64,000 nt of DNA, from positions 52,250,001 to 52,314,000 of the forward strand of contig CM075346.1 in the NCBI GenBank assembly GCA_037693485.1, written 5' to 3'. The translations under genes were made by a program, and so were the position numbers. The DNA comes from Kitagawia praeruptora. Its lineage: Eukaryota > Streptophyta > Magnoliopsida > Apiales > Apiaceae. Under the pieces are notes generated by a model. The model was given only the letters and a program-made list of their open reading frames with translations, searched no databases and was not told the DNA's origin. This document shows, one piece after another, positions 53,929 to 64,000 of this stretch; the first letter of the stretch is position 1; each line of letters starts with the position of its first letter.

Positions 53929-56900
53929 ATGGCAACCATGAAATTCAACACCAACTTCATCGCTCTTTCAAGTGATGTCGAAGCTCCCAATGCTAATTAC
54001 AAGTGTTTTATAAAATGGATGTCAGAATCCTATATCAAGGGAGCACTTATGGCCAACCCAACCCTGTATCTAGACATTCTAGAATAGTTTTGGAGTACTG
54101 CAATTACTGAAACTATTGCTCTTGAAGATGGCAGTTTGGGCTATGTCATAAATTGTAAAGCTCTGGGTAAAGAGTTCAATATCACCTTTGAGGATATGAG
54201 CAAGCCCTTGGATCTTCACCAGGATGAATATGACAGTCTAGTAACAGATGATCAACTGGTAGAGTTTTTTGAATTTATAAGATACTCAGACAATATCAAG
54301 GTTGGAAACTTGAATAGAAAGCATCTAAGAAAAGAATGGAGCTATGTGTTTGCAACACTTCTGCAAGTATTTAGTAGAAGGAAGTCCAGCTATGACTAAG
54401 TGAATGCATCTACTCAACAGATAGGGTACCCATTGACTTATGACAGAAAGATAGATGTTGGAAAGCTCATAATGCAAGAGCTCTTTGGAAAACTTTGTAG
54501 GAACACAGCCAAGAGAGGTAATGATATTTTCTTTCCCAAGTTTATTCAGTCTGTTCTTAATTACTTAGATAAAAACTTGATTGAATTACCTGGATTAGAT
54601 AAAACAAGAATAGGCTATCCTAAGTCCATGACCAAACTCATTTTTGGTAATTTGGATATATACTAGGAATGATGTGGATGTGAGACTTGTAATAACTCCT
54701 CATATGCAGAGGTTATTTGAGTCTTACCCTCACAACATGCCAACATTTGCATCAAAATCTGAGTTAGCACAGCCCAAGCTAGTAGTACAAACAGCTAACC
54801 CAGGGCCTGCTAACGAACCCCCTCAACCAAACACATTACCGAACAATGAGCCAAATGCATCATCCTCTCAATAGGGTGATGTTAGTAAAAAAGAGAAGAA
54901 GAGAAAATAGGTTGTTTCTAAAACTTTGAACATCTTATCTGAAGCTGCTTTAGCTATGGAACAAGGCTTATAAAGTGAGGCACCTGAGTCACCCTTATAG
55001 AGGCCAAAGAAGAAGAAATCTAAGAAAACCACATCTTCAGTCACTCAAATGGCTGAAGTTGCAAAATCATGGGCAAACAGCTCACTGGATGTGCCCTCTC
55101 AACAGGGTGCATCTATAGAATCAAGCATTCTCCCCAATGCACAATCTTGTAATGAGTCTACAAAAAGGAGTAATAAGGCTGGTACTATTGATGAGGATCA
55201 AGGAATGAATAAGTTAATTGGTAAATATTTTATAGTATTATTTATGAAGGCATTCGAGTTAGAATTGGGTCAAGAAGCTTACTTGGACAAGAAGGAATAA
55301 AGGAGAGACGAATGAAGCTTGGACAAGAAGCTGATTATTATCTATAATTATTAAGTAGATTTTGGCTTGCAAGTTTTTACCTTTCACTTGAAAGGGTTTT
55401 TCTTGTTTTAAGCAATTAGGGTTTTATTTTCCTGTTTGGATTCGGTTTTATGTATTTATATTTGGAATGGGTTTTTAAATCTGTTTCCTGGATGGATTCA
55501 GATATTAGCTAATCTTCAAGCTGTTATTGGATTTCTCTTGGATTCCTGTTGGGTTTAGGTTATTGTCTAAGCCTATATATACCCATCTCATGTAATGTTT
55601 TAAGACAGATAATGGATGATATAAACTTTTGTTTTGAGATAAATTATGATTAGTTTTTTCTTTCCTCTAAACTTCAATTACTGAATTGTTTTGAAGGTTA
55701 GATTCAAATTACTTAGTTTCTGGATTGATCTAAGTTATTTGAGATTCAAAGTTCACGTTTCTAGATTGATCGTGTTCTTTTGAAATATCCTTTTTCTTCC
55801 TGTTTTCTTTATTCGTGGAGCGATCCACATCAATTTGGTATATTGGAGAGCACATCACACTTGAAACTCCCTCTATTTATCAGGGGGAGTTGCCAAAATC
55901 TGCTATACAAGACACTTCTCTTCCAGAATCTACAATTCAACTTTCTTTGCAGCCTGCAACTCAAGTAATTGAGGAGCAAGGCATTGATCACCAAGATTTT
56001 CTTCTCTTGGTGAGCTCAAAATCTAAGGGGGAGAAGAAACCTGTGAAGCCAACTTAGACTGAGAAACCAAATATGACCACCAGAACCAGGCAAGAAAAGT
56101 TGAAACAAGTGGCTGGAGAAGAAGTGGCCAAGGTATCAGAAAAAGTATCAGAACAAGAAGCTCAACCACCATCACCTCTAACTCAACAATATGATTTCCA
56201 AGTACCTGACATTGCTAGACAATATTTTTAAGCTGAGCCTTCAGAGTTTAACAATGTTCTTTCTCACAAAGTGTGTAAAGAAACTATAAACTCAAAATTA
56301 TACCATGACATAGTCTCTTTGAAGCACCTACAAGACTTTAGGAAAAAGGCTAACTTCCACTACTTTGACTACATTAGACTTTTAGTGCAAGATATATTTC
56401 TAGTCACTATAGTAAGAAGAGAAATTGTGCAAACCAACCCTTACTCCATCATCACTACCGAAGAAAGAGAAGTCCTAATTCACACTGCCTAGTATGTCTT
56501 CCATATCCACATTGAAGCTCTATAGGTTTTGTCCTGCTCGAAAGTTGGAACCTTTATCCAGAAAAAAGAAAGGAACAATTCTTCAGACAATCACACTCTC
56601 CAGGAGATTCTTTCAAAATGCATTAAGGATTAACTGCCTCAAGTAGTTCCCCAGCCTCACTGCATTTTGTATGAGTCAAACAAGGACATAGTTGCTGTCA
56701 AATTTGGCCAACATCTCAAGCTCAGAAACATGTCCACAATTAAGTGTTTAGCTGGGGCTCTATAGTCAAGAAGAGGAAAATCCACATCTGAGATTGAAGC
56801 TCTGTATATTTTGACTAAGTTCATCAACTCACAGTCAAATACCCAACCAGTTGCTGGAGGAAACAAGTCAGAAAAGAAGGATGATGGTGACCATGATCGG

Positions 56901-58005
56901 AGTGGAAGCAGGGATAGACAGCAAAAGAGAAAGGATGATGAGGATAAAAGAAAGAAAAATGACAAGAGTAAGGGTGGTGATGATGATAAGAGTGAAAAAG
57001 GAGGAGATCAAGTCTATTCAAGGAAGGGTGGGTAATAGCAAGCCTTAAGCATTACTAACAGTACTCCCACCATAACACAAGGCTCTATGTCTATGGTAGA
57101 TGCAGTTAGTAATGACTTACCAAAATCTAAATCTATGGTTTCTCAATTGTTTTCTCACCTCAAGCAGAGAAGATGCAATTCAAGAAACCATTTGTATGTC
57201 ACCAAAAGCAAACTGCTAATGGTGTACTTCAATGGTCAAGAGGCAAAGGCTTCAAACCTCTCCTCAGTAATACGATGCAAAAGCTAAAAATCAAATCTAT
57301 GGCCAGAAAGGCAAGGAAGATGAAGACATCTGAATCTCAAGCCATCACAATAGTACCAGGACTAAACTTGTCACCCCTAGATGAAGACTATGATGAAGAT
57401 CAATTGGTATTTCTAAGGGCTCAAAGAATCTATCATGTTGCCATTGTTGATGATTGTCTTGAATTCAAATATACTGATGGGAGATAGAAGAAGTTCAAGC
57501 AAGGGATGTGTCAGCATTGGCGTAAACTATATGATATTGAGAGGATAATTGCAATGCTGAACTCTGAAGATAAGTTGGAGAGAGTGCGGAAGTTGGAGTT
57601 GGTAGATTTTGTCCAAATGAAGAGAGATCATCAAGCAATGCAGAGAAGGAAGAGTAAAGAGCTGTTAAGAAAGAAGATGGAGGAGCTAGAGGCAATTGAA
57701 GCCAAAGCAGAGGAGCTAAGGGTTAAAGGGTTGTGCAGAGTCCGGTTTAATCCCTTTGTTGTGAAATATAGGAGGAGAAATGGTGATTATGTCAATATCA
57801 GAATGAACCTAGTCAATCATTACCCTGCAAACATACTGAATCCAATACTTGAAGACTTTAAGGATTCACATTGAAGAGCTCAATGCTATGGTGGATATCT
57901 TGGATGCAATGAAAGAAAACAAAAGGAAGGCAGAAGAGAAACAACAGGAGAAACTGAATGAATATTTAGCTAAGACTCAAGGGAAAAATGCTAAAGGCAC
58001 TAGAT
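53929..58005 (+). pseudogene. Element G: env-like ORF of a Sirevirus-type copia element, degraded
   Basis: Lies between pol and the 3' LTR, where Sireviruses carry an extra ORF called env-like. From the ATG at 53929 the frame is punctuated by stops near 54085 and 54397 and shifts near 54660; further stops (about 54872, 54908, 54972, 54998, 56056) follow, with open pieces to 58005. Visible parts are a folded N-terminal domain (about 220 codons), a Pro/Ser/Lys-rich middle with a long Lys/Asp/Arg stretch near 56870-57010, and a C-terminal coiled-coil segment rich in Glu, Lys and Leu (57506-57720, 57880-58005). No signal peptide is evident at the N-terminus. Role of the family is unproven. A ~0.6-kb insertion interrupts it at about 55215-55835. 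Confidence 0.65.
55215..55835 (+). mobile_element. LTR-like insertion in the env-like gene
   Basis: Coding similarity stops and an AT-rich stretch follows with a TATATATA box (55575), a poly(A)-signal-like region and an end GAGCGATCCACA followed by TCAATTTGGTAT, like an LTR end and the start of a TGGTATCAGAGC primer site. Exact borders and duplication could not be fixed. A solo LTR plus a few internal bases is the best guess. Confidence 0.4.
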
Positions 58006-58140
58006 AATCTTCAATTGTAAGAATGTTTACTTTCTGTATTCAAGATTAAATCAATTTTATATCTGAACTATCAATGTGTTATCTTTATGTATGTTAGGCT
58101 TGTTATCAGACATGAAATTGTGACTAAGGGTCTTACTCAC

Positions 58141-58154
58141 AATTTGGGGGAGAC
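58141..58154 (+). other. Element G polypurine tract
   Basis: AATTTGGGGGAGAC directly before the LTR, typical of Sireviruses. Confidence 0.85.
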
Positions 58155-58962
58155 TGTTAGTCATAGAGGCATGCATGTATTCATCTAATAACAAGCCTAA
58201 TTGTTTGTAATGCTTTGCATTACTTACATGACCCATTAACTGGGGAACCCTCTAGTTGTAGACTTGTTACTTGTATTCAGTACATGTAATAGGCATCAAA
58301 ATCCTAGCTGTGTATCTGTACAAATTAAGTCGTGAAATAATGCTTGAAAGAAGATCCAGAGATCATGCCTCAAGCTTGAAAAATAAGGCTGTAGAAATAA
58401 ACACAGTTGGATTTTGAAGATTGAAGATTTGCCTCAGTATTAATTCGAGAAGTATTTTAGTCTATTCGAGAATCAAGGTTTCGAGAAGTCAGGGATTCGA
58501 TATCTCAAAAGACACTGTTCGATATCTCAAGGAGTCAACAAGTCAAGGGCTCATTGGATAACTCTGAGATTCGACATGTCTAATACTCTATTTGAGAACT
58601 CAAGAATTCTACGAGTCAAAGTATCATTCGAGTTCTCAAATAGTCAACAAGTCAAAGTTACATTCGATATCTTAAGGACAGAGGAAGCTATTCGACATCT
58701 CAAGGATTTCAGAAGTTAAAGCTCTATTCGATAAGTCAAGGATTTCTGAAGAAAAGACGAATTCGAAAAGTGATTCGATATGTCAAAGATATAGTATTCG
58801 AGAACTCAGAGTTATCGATTATGGTAATTATATTTGAGTTCCTGAGATATGTGCAAGTCAGAGATATAGTATTCGATATGTCAAAGATATAGTATTCGAT
58901 ATCTACAGTATTTGTTAATCTCTCATACAAATCTTGATTATATTTGTGTATTCGGCCTAACA
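58155..58962 (+). repeat. Element G, 3' LTR
   Basis: 808 bp from TGTTAG to CTAACA (matching inverted ends). From about 58440 to 58910 it is crowded with variants of ATTCGATATCTCAAGG and ATTCGAGAACTCAA. Confidence 0.88.
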
Positions 58963-61379
58963 GACTTTTTTTTCATGTGCTAGTGTTTTCTCTTTTCATT
59001 ATAAAATTGTTAAGTGGGAATTACTTTAGAAAGTGCTTCATGATTTTGTCTAAACCCATTATTACTATCACTAAAACTCCAGCAACTATTAGCTATCTAT
59101 ATCGTATCAAATCAATCATTTTATTCTCTCATTCACTCATCAAAAATCTGCACTTGTTCTTAGAAGGAAAATGAAGGTAATTCTCCATTAAAACATCTCA
59201 ATTCTTAAGTTCTTGAGCTCCTCATCTAAAGCCTTCTATACACACTTCTTATACACTCCATACACTTCATAAAACACTCTTAGATCATCAAGGGAAACTC
59301 AAGTATTCAAGCATCAAGAGAGATCAAATCCATCCAAGAATAGAGAAGTGAAGTTAGTGAAAGCTAGATCATCCAAGGGTTTAAGTGGTATCATCTTGGA
59401 GCCTCTTTAAATATTCATTCTCATCAATTATTGTTATTGACTTGTGCCATTCTTTAACTCTAGGATCTGAGAGATAGCAAGGACCCTCCCACCAAAACGA
59501 CGTTAAGACCCAAGAAGGTATAAATCGTTATTGTTTGGAATCATCGTATAACGTGTTTATAGGTTTATGTTAGCTACTGTCTAAGTCTGTACTTTTGGGT
59601 AAAGAATAGTTTATAGTGGTCAGATTATTTTGATTCTATATAATCTAAGGATCGTCTGAGCGCTAATTTCATGTAATTCGCATTTACGAGTCAAGAGTTA
59701 TGCTCGTTTTAGTAGGACCGGTTAAAACGAACGAATTGCGTCAGAACAACTGTCTTTGCAGTGATAGACGGACCCCTTAAAAATTGAGAAGAATTATGAC
59801 AATTTAGGTGAAGATAGTCATTACAGTAAAGAAGTCGATCCAAAACGAATTATGTCCAAATATGGATTTTTCGATTTTATAAAAATTATTGAGTCTAAAC
59901 TGCACAAGTAAAATTCACAACAAAGAAAGGTCTTTTATGGAGCTTTGGTTGAGGCCCTTGTAGATGATCATAAGTTATGAAATATTTATGGCTGTCTCTC
60001 AATGCAGTAGGGAAGACGTGAAAAAAAAGAATTTCGTAAAAAGGTTTATTTTCGATTTTATAAAAATGTTCTAATCAAAGTTGCGCGAACGAAAACACCT
60101 TTAGGGGACGAACGTTAAGAAAACTTAAACCCGAATAAAATCAAACGAACTTGAAACCCGGCTCGAATGAAATTGGTAACCTTATTTTGGTCAAGGAATG
60201 TCACCAAATTATATAGATTCAACTTGGACGATAAGAGTTCCATAAGGGAATTAGTTACGTTACATGAACATCGGTTAAATAATTCGTTTACAAAGCTAAC
60301 CCTAGCGTTTCCTTGTTCATTATAGATCGTCACCCTAGGACTCGAGATTTCATTTCCCCGACTCTGTCAGGCAAGTTTTCCAAAACCGAAATTTAAGTAT
60401 ATTTCAAAAACTGTTGTTGTTGTGATATGAATGTATGTGCTGTTTTATATATTTTGCGAGAAAGTTTACAAATGCATGCATGATTTTTTTTTCCCGTATT
60501 ACTTGTGATACTAAATTATGTTACATGCATATAGATACACCCAAGTGACTTATACGTATATATATGGCTATGTTAAGGCTTGGGTAGAGCGTGAATACTT
60601 TCGGATATTAATCGGGAGTCGGAGTATTTTGCATAAAAACCTGGTAACCCCGGAGACTAATATTTTCAATAATCGATAGATTCCGATAATTTTAAAATTT
60701 CAAAATATCGGAACTATTCATTTTAAATTATTAAATGAATATTGTTTGAATATTTATTTATTCAATGAATATTAATTTCAATATTCATTTAAAGTTGATT
60801 TATTAATTATTTGATTAATGATTAATTATTTTAATATTTAATAATTGTTTAATAATTATTTATTAATTATTAAATATTATTTAAAAATGATTTAAATATT
60901 CTAAAAATTATTTAAATTTATTTGGCCTATTTAAAAATTACTTATGTCCTTTAAAAATTATTTTAACTATTTTCTGGTTTTCTAAAAAATATTTAAAAAT
61001 AGCGGGGGTTCTCAAATATTTTTATAACTATATATACTTCGTAAATACCACCCCAATGGCTTGCGAACTTATCAAAAACTTGGGAACCCAAATTTTGGGA
61101 AGCGATTAAAAATGTTTTCTCCCTTCGCTACAACCTAACGCACAATCAGTGCATTTGCCCCACCTCAAAAAGGGGGGTTAAGTTTTAAAAATCCTTAAGG
61201 AAACTCCGAATAATTCCCAAGCAAAGTTTGAAAAGAATTCCCTGAGTAAAGAAAATCAGTTGACAAAGATCAACTCATGCAATGAACTTACTTCCTTATT
61301 TCCTTCCGGAAGTAAAGAATTAAAAAGGTTTCATTCCGAATATTGTTTAAAACGGCTCTGTGGACTAGAGGGTGTTAAG

Positions 61380-61465
61380 GTGTAAGAGGCTTGCAGGTAG
61401 GCGGGTCCATCCAGATATATGTACAAGTGTAAGAGGCTTGCAGGTAGGCAAGTCCATCATAAGAC
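61380..61465 (+). repeat. 47-bp tandem duplication in the J LTR
   Basis: GTGTAAGAGGCTTGCAGGTA and following bases occur at 61380 and 61427. Confidence 0.88.
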
Positions 61466-61793
61466 CCGAATGCGGTCAGGGCCACGACCTCCATACCGTC
61501 TACTAGTAGCAAAGTTTTGTACGGTACAATGGCTGATCACCTTGTATCGGGTGTACTCCGGAAACGTCCCATCCTTCCAATTGGAATTGTGCTGCTACAC
61601 TGTATTGGAAGCCTAGGTGCTCTAGTACCGAGAGTGTAGTCAGTGTTAAATTTACCAAGAAAAGATTTTTGAACCCGAACGTTCCTGTCTTAAAGTGATT
61701 GAGGGAAAGTTAATGCTCCTATAAGTTGAATTATATTTTATTACTTAGTTCTCAAATGAAACGAAAGTATATTTGAAAAACTACTATGATATG

Positions 61794-61818
61794 GCTGAGC
61801 TGTATTGCTCACTCTTGC
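61794..61818 (+). promoter_or_regulatory. TGAGC/GCTCA motif and TATA stretch in the J LTR
   Basis: GCTGAGC-TGTATT-GCTCACTCTTGC, matching the motif in D with a different loop. A TATATATATATA run follows at about 61828-61839, just before the small ORF at 61862. Confidence 0.5.
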
Positions 61819-61861
61819 TTTTCTTTTATATATATATATCACCACACAACAACATATAAGC

Positions 61862-62089
61862 ATGGCAAGAACAAAGCAGACCCCCCGCAAAAGCGTGTTA
61901 ACCGGTCAGCAGATTAGGAGACTATTTACGAGGCAGGTGACGAGGTCGCACCCGGTGATATTACCAAAGGTGAGCAGAATAAGTGGGATAGGTTTACAAC
62001 TTAGACTGGTTAGGTTTGTGTACAAGTATGACCTGTGTAAGCTTTTGAAAACCAGAAAACTATTCCACATTTACCATCACCCTAGGTAG
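61862..62089 (+). CDS. Small basic ORF in the J LTR (75 codons), start like histone H3 tail
   Basis: Reads MARTKQTPRKSVLTGQQIRR at the start; residues 2-11 match the histone H3 tail (ARTKQTARKS) at 9 of 10 positions. After that there is no H3 similarity. ORFs at the same place in A and D share the pattern M-[AP]-x3-[QHR]-T-[PR]-R-K-x-V but are less H3-like. The ORF lies about 270-500 bp before the LTR end and close behind a TATA-like run. It could be a conserved leader peptide that resembles H3 by chance, or a mimic. Confidence 0.4.
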   Translation: MARTKQTPRKSVLTGQQIRRLFTRQVTRSHPVILPKVSRISGIGLQLRLVRFVYKYDLCKLLKTRKLFHIYHHPR

Positions 62090-62365
62090 CAGTTTGTTGT
62101 GGATTGTAAACCCTTTTCTAGATTAAAACATTTGGCTCTGTAATAACTTTATATTTTGGATTGAATCTGGTACTCTAAGTAATGTTTTGTTTTCGTTCTG
62201 AGCTTATAACCTGTGATGGATATTATTAGTATAGGGGTCATGCCAAAGGAAAGACTAATGTTTAGATAAAATGTTAAATAATTGGGAATGGTAATCATAA
62301 AATTGGAATCTGGATTGGCGTAACAACTTGGATCGTTGACCCCCGATCTAGGGGTGTTATAGAAA

Positions 62366-62376
62366 TGGTATCAGAG
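62366..62376 (+). other. Element J primer-binding site
   Basis: TGGTATCAGAG, initiator-methionine tRNA type, 3 bases behind the LTR end. Confidence 0.85.
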
Positions 62377-62552
62377 ATTTAGGTTATAATCTCAGAGACG
62401 AAAGGAAGGTTAGGATTCAGATCTTTACCAAGTGTATGTACCGGCTAGTGGACATAGCCCTACCAAACCTAAGTCACTAAGGGCATCATATATTGAAACT
62501 TCTAAGATAGTAACACTTTTCCCTTCCTTTGTAGATCCCCGAGGAGCCAGTC

Positions 62553-63248
62553 ATGGACCTAGTCGCTGACCCAGTGGTACACCCAGTAGCAGACCCTGTC
62601 GAGGACCTAGCCGAGGATGATCCAGCCGAGGATGACCCTGTTGACCTGATGCCTATGGATGAGCCGGAGAGTGACCTTGAGGAGGACCTGAAGGAGGGCT
62701 CTATGGACGATGCTCCAACTAACCCCACACCAGGAGAGGACTCAGAGGATGACTCAGTAGCCTGGACTGGCATACCCATGCATTGCTCTTCCCGTAGGGA
62801 GCCGTCCCCTTTCGACTCCCCACAGTGGAGTCCCCTTCCTATAGGAGAGACGGAGGAGTTACCTGGTTATGATATTGATACTGAGGAGGTTCCACAGAGC
62901 GAGCCACAAACCCCAACTCCACCCCCGATCCCAGTGGTCTTAGCAGCAGATTACGACAGGGACATGGCCCGACTCACATCTAGGGTGGTAGCAGCTGAGG
63001 CTCGGGTTGATGAGCTTAGGTACAAGTTGACTGAGGAGAGGAGGTCCCGTCACCTCACCCGCAGAGAGAGGACTGACTCAGTGTCCAGGAGCATTCTATG
63101 GATGACACTGCGTGTCGAGAGGAGAGCTTTTACCAGGCTTATGGCATCATCCCGCTCAAACAGGAGGGTTAGGACGAGCGAGGCCGAGCGGATCCTGTCA
63201 TCAGCCATGAGGAGGATTCGGGATGCGACTCGCTCCCACCGATATTGA
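62553..63248 (+). CDS. Element J ORF upstream of gag, 231 aa, unknown function
   Basis: The N-terminal ~125 residues are very acidic and proline-rich (EDLAEDDPAEDDPVDLMPMD and a TPTPPPIPVV run). A coiled-coil-like segment follows (residues ~130-165, ARLTSRVVAAEARVDELRYK), then a basic helical C-terminus (Arg-rich, ending ATRSHRY). Same position between PBS and gag and same layout as the 311-aa ORF of D (11741-10806), though direct identity is low. No known domain recognised. The open frame without stops in an element with a frameshifted gag hints at selection until recently. Confidence 0.65.
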   Translation: MDLVADPVVHPVADPVEDLAEDDPAEDDPVDLMPMDEPESDLEEDLKEGSMDDAPTNPTPGEDSEDDSVAWTGIPMHCSSRREPSPFDSPQWSPLPIGETEELPGYDIDTEEVPQSEPQTPTPPPIPVVLAADYDRDMARLTSRVVAAEARVDELRYKLTEERRSRHLTRRERTDSVSRSILWMTLRVERRAFTRLMASSRSNRRVRTSEAERILSSAMRRIRDATRSHRY

Positions 63249-63611
63249 TAGCATGCTATGACTGTTATCTTTCCAGTATGGACCGTGGGGACAGATGTAC
63301 TTTTGGGATGGTAGTTGACCTGTAATAAATAGTCCAACTAGGAAAGCATGTTATGTATCTTTTGGAAGGCTATATGTATTCAGTATGATGTACTCTAAAA
63401 CTTATGACTCTCGTGGGTAACCCTTCGATGATGCCCGGAATGTGTGATCGTTTAAATTTTGTTCAAGTCCATTACGTACAATGCTTTTATATTATCTGCT
63501 TACAACAAGAAAACACTTATATATCTGGAATGAACTACCCTTTTAAGTAGCACTCACTTATGCAAGGTAACCCTAACAATTGAATATATAAATGTATATG
63601 TTTTTAGAAAG
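63249..63611. other. Element J spacer between upstream ORF and gag
   Basis: About 360 bp, AT-rich, no feature seen. Confidence 0.6.
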
Positions 63612-64000
63612 ATGCCACCCAGACGCAGAAACACAGTAGACCGCAATGCAGAATCTGCCACCCATGGTAATGATCAGCGCAAAGAGGAAGAGCGCCAAAG
63701 TCAAGCCCGTGAGGAGGAAGGGCAAGACTTTAATGAGCAGAATAATGCAGATCAGGAGGAGGGAGAGGAGGAAGCCACTCAATTTGAGGAAGGCATAGAT
63801 GAGAACCCTATAGAGCAATTGACGAATTTGCTCAGGCAAAACTTACAGCAACCACCCCACCACCATGAAACCTCAATACCGCCAATGCTAATGCCTTTCG
63901 AGCCTTTAAATCTCTGAAACCCCCAGAATTTCAAGGCATTGCTGACCCTGTAGCAACAAGAGCTTGGCTTAAGGAGATGGAGAAATCCTTCAAGATTTTA
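63612..64000 (+). pseudogene. gag: Element J gag, N-terminal part, frameshifted and cut by the window edge
   Basis: Starts MPPRRRN, then a Glu/Gln-rich stretch and NPIEQLTNLLRQNLQQP, as in D gag. A frameshift between about 63850 and 63895 makes the first frame stop at 63917. The continuation in another frame reads RAFKSLKPPEFQG and WLKEMEKSFKIL, aligning with D gag residues ~85-115. The capsid core and zinc knuckles lie outside the window. Confidence 0.85.

Larger units (their letters stand above)
58963..62362 (+). repeat. Element J: 5' LTR of a Tekay-type gypsy element (left border unresolved)
   Basis: The 3' part is clear: it ends GACCCCCGATCTAGGGGTGTTATA, next to the PBS. Segments resemble the LTR of A, such as the sequence around 60325-60480 and the AATGAATATT-rich stretch near 60720-60800. 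A 47-bp tandem duplication starts at 61380. I found no TGTAATAACC-type start between 58963 and 59500, so the left end is missing or decayed; the first few hundred bases may be other DNA. Confidence 0.7.

Noticed and set aside
56811..57035. Independent gene for a Lys/Asp-rich nuclear protein
   Set aside because: It is one open piece of the decayed env-like gene of G, in line with its neighbours and bounded by stop codons.
57495..57695. Ser/Leu-rich minus-strand frame
   Set aside because: Antisense of the coiled-coil part of the env-like gene.
61862..61900. Histone H3 gene fragment
   Set aside because: Only the first ten residues after Met resemble H3; the following TGGKAPRK-type region is absent and related LTRs carry diverged versions, so it is not a captured histone gene.

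Overview
The window is plant nuclear DNA, almost certainly from a eudicot. The evidence is plant-type Ty3/gypsy (Athila-like, Tekay-type, Tat), Ty1/copia (Sirevirus-like), LINE, Stowaway and CACTA sequences in AT-rich DNA. I recognise no host protein gene, tRNA, rRNA or CRISPR array. Species and family cannot be fixed from sequence alone. The elements are lettered below; strand is the sense strand of each.

Left half (1-42238): one Tekay-type gypsy element (A, +) was invaded repeatedly. Its integrase end is at 1-435, resumes in frame at 28751-28843, and is followed by its polypurine tract (PPT) and a 3' LTR (28876-30582 and 39454-42238). Its coding region was split by a LINE (B, -, 436-28743). 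The LINE was split by an Athila-like element in tandem form (C, +, 4324-27714; LTR-gag/protease-LTR-gag/protease-LTR). The first LTR of C was split by a young gag-only gypsy element (D, -, 5111-15258). A's LTR was also split by a second Athila-like element (E, -, 30583-39448) and by a Stowaway MITE. Target-site duplications (TSDs) can be read for B, C, D, E and the MITE, so the order of insertion is well supported.

Right half (42239-64000): a Tat-type RNase H scrap is followed by a solo Tekay-type LTR (F, 42674-45788) carrying the end of a CACTA transposon. Next is a Sirevirus-like copia element (G, +): its RNase H end, a decayed env-like gene and its 3' LTR, ending at 58962. G is interrupted by H (45971-52968), an LTR element with only 832 bp of internal DNA. 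One LTR of H carries a scrap of another gypsy element (I). From 58963 to the right edge lies the 5' part of another Tekay-type element (J): LTR, primer-binding site (PBS), an unknown ORF upstream of gag, and the start of a frameshifted gag.

How it works together: most LTR elements here (C, D, E, H) lack reverse transcriptase and integrase but keep LTR, PBS and PPT. They look like non-autonomous elements mobilised by proteins of related elements elsewhere. C and D keep intact gag or gag-protease ORFs. The most interesting material is shared, uncharacterised structure: a small basic ORF with an M-[AP]-x3-[QHR]-T-x-R-K-x-V start at a matching position in three LTR families, one copy strikingly like the histone H3 tail; a TGAGC/GCTCA hairpin just upstream of it; a hairpin plus internal PPT-like block kept in C and E; and an unknown acidic/proline-rich ORF upstream of gag in D and J.
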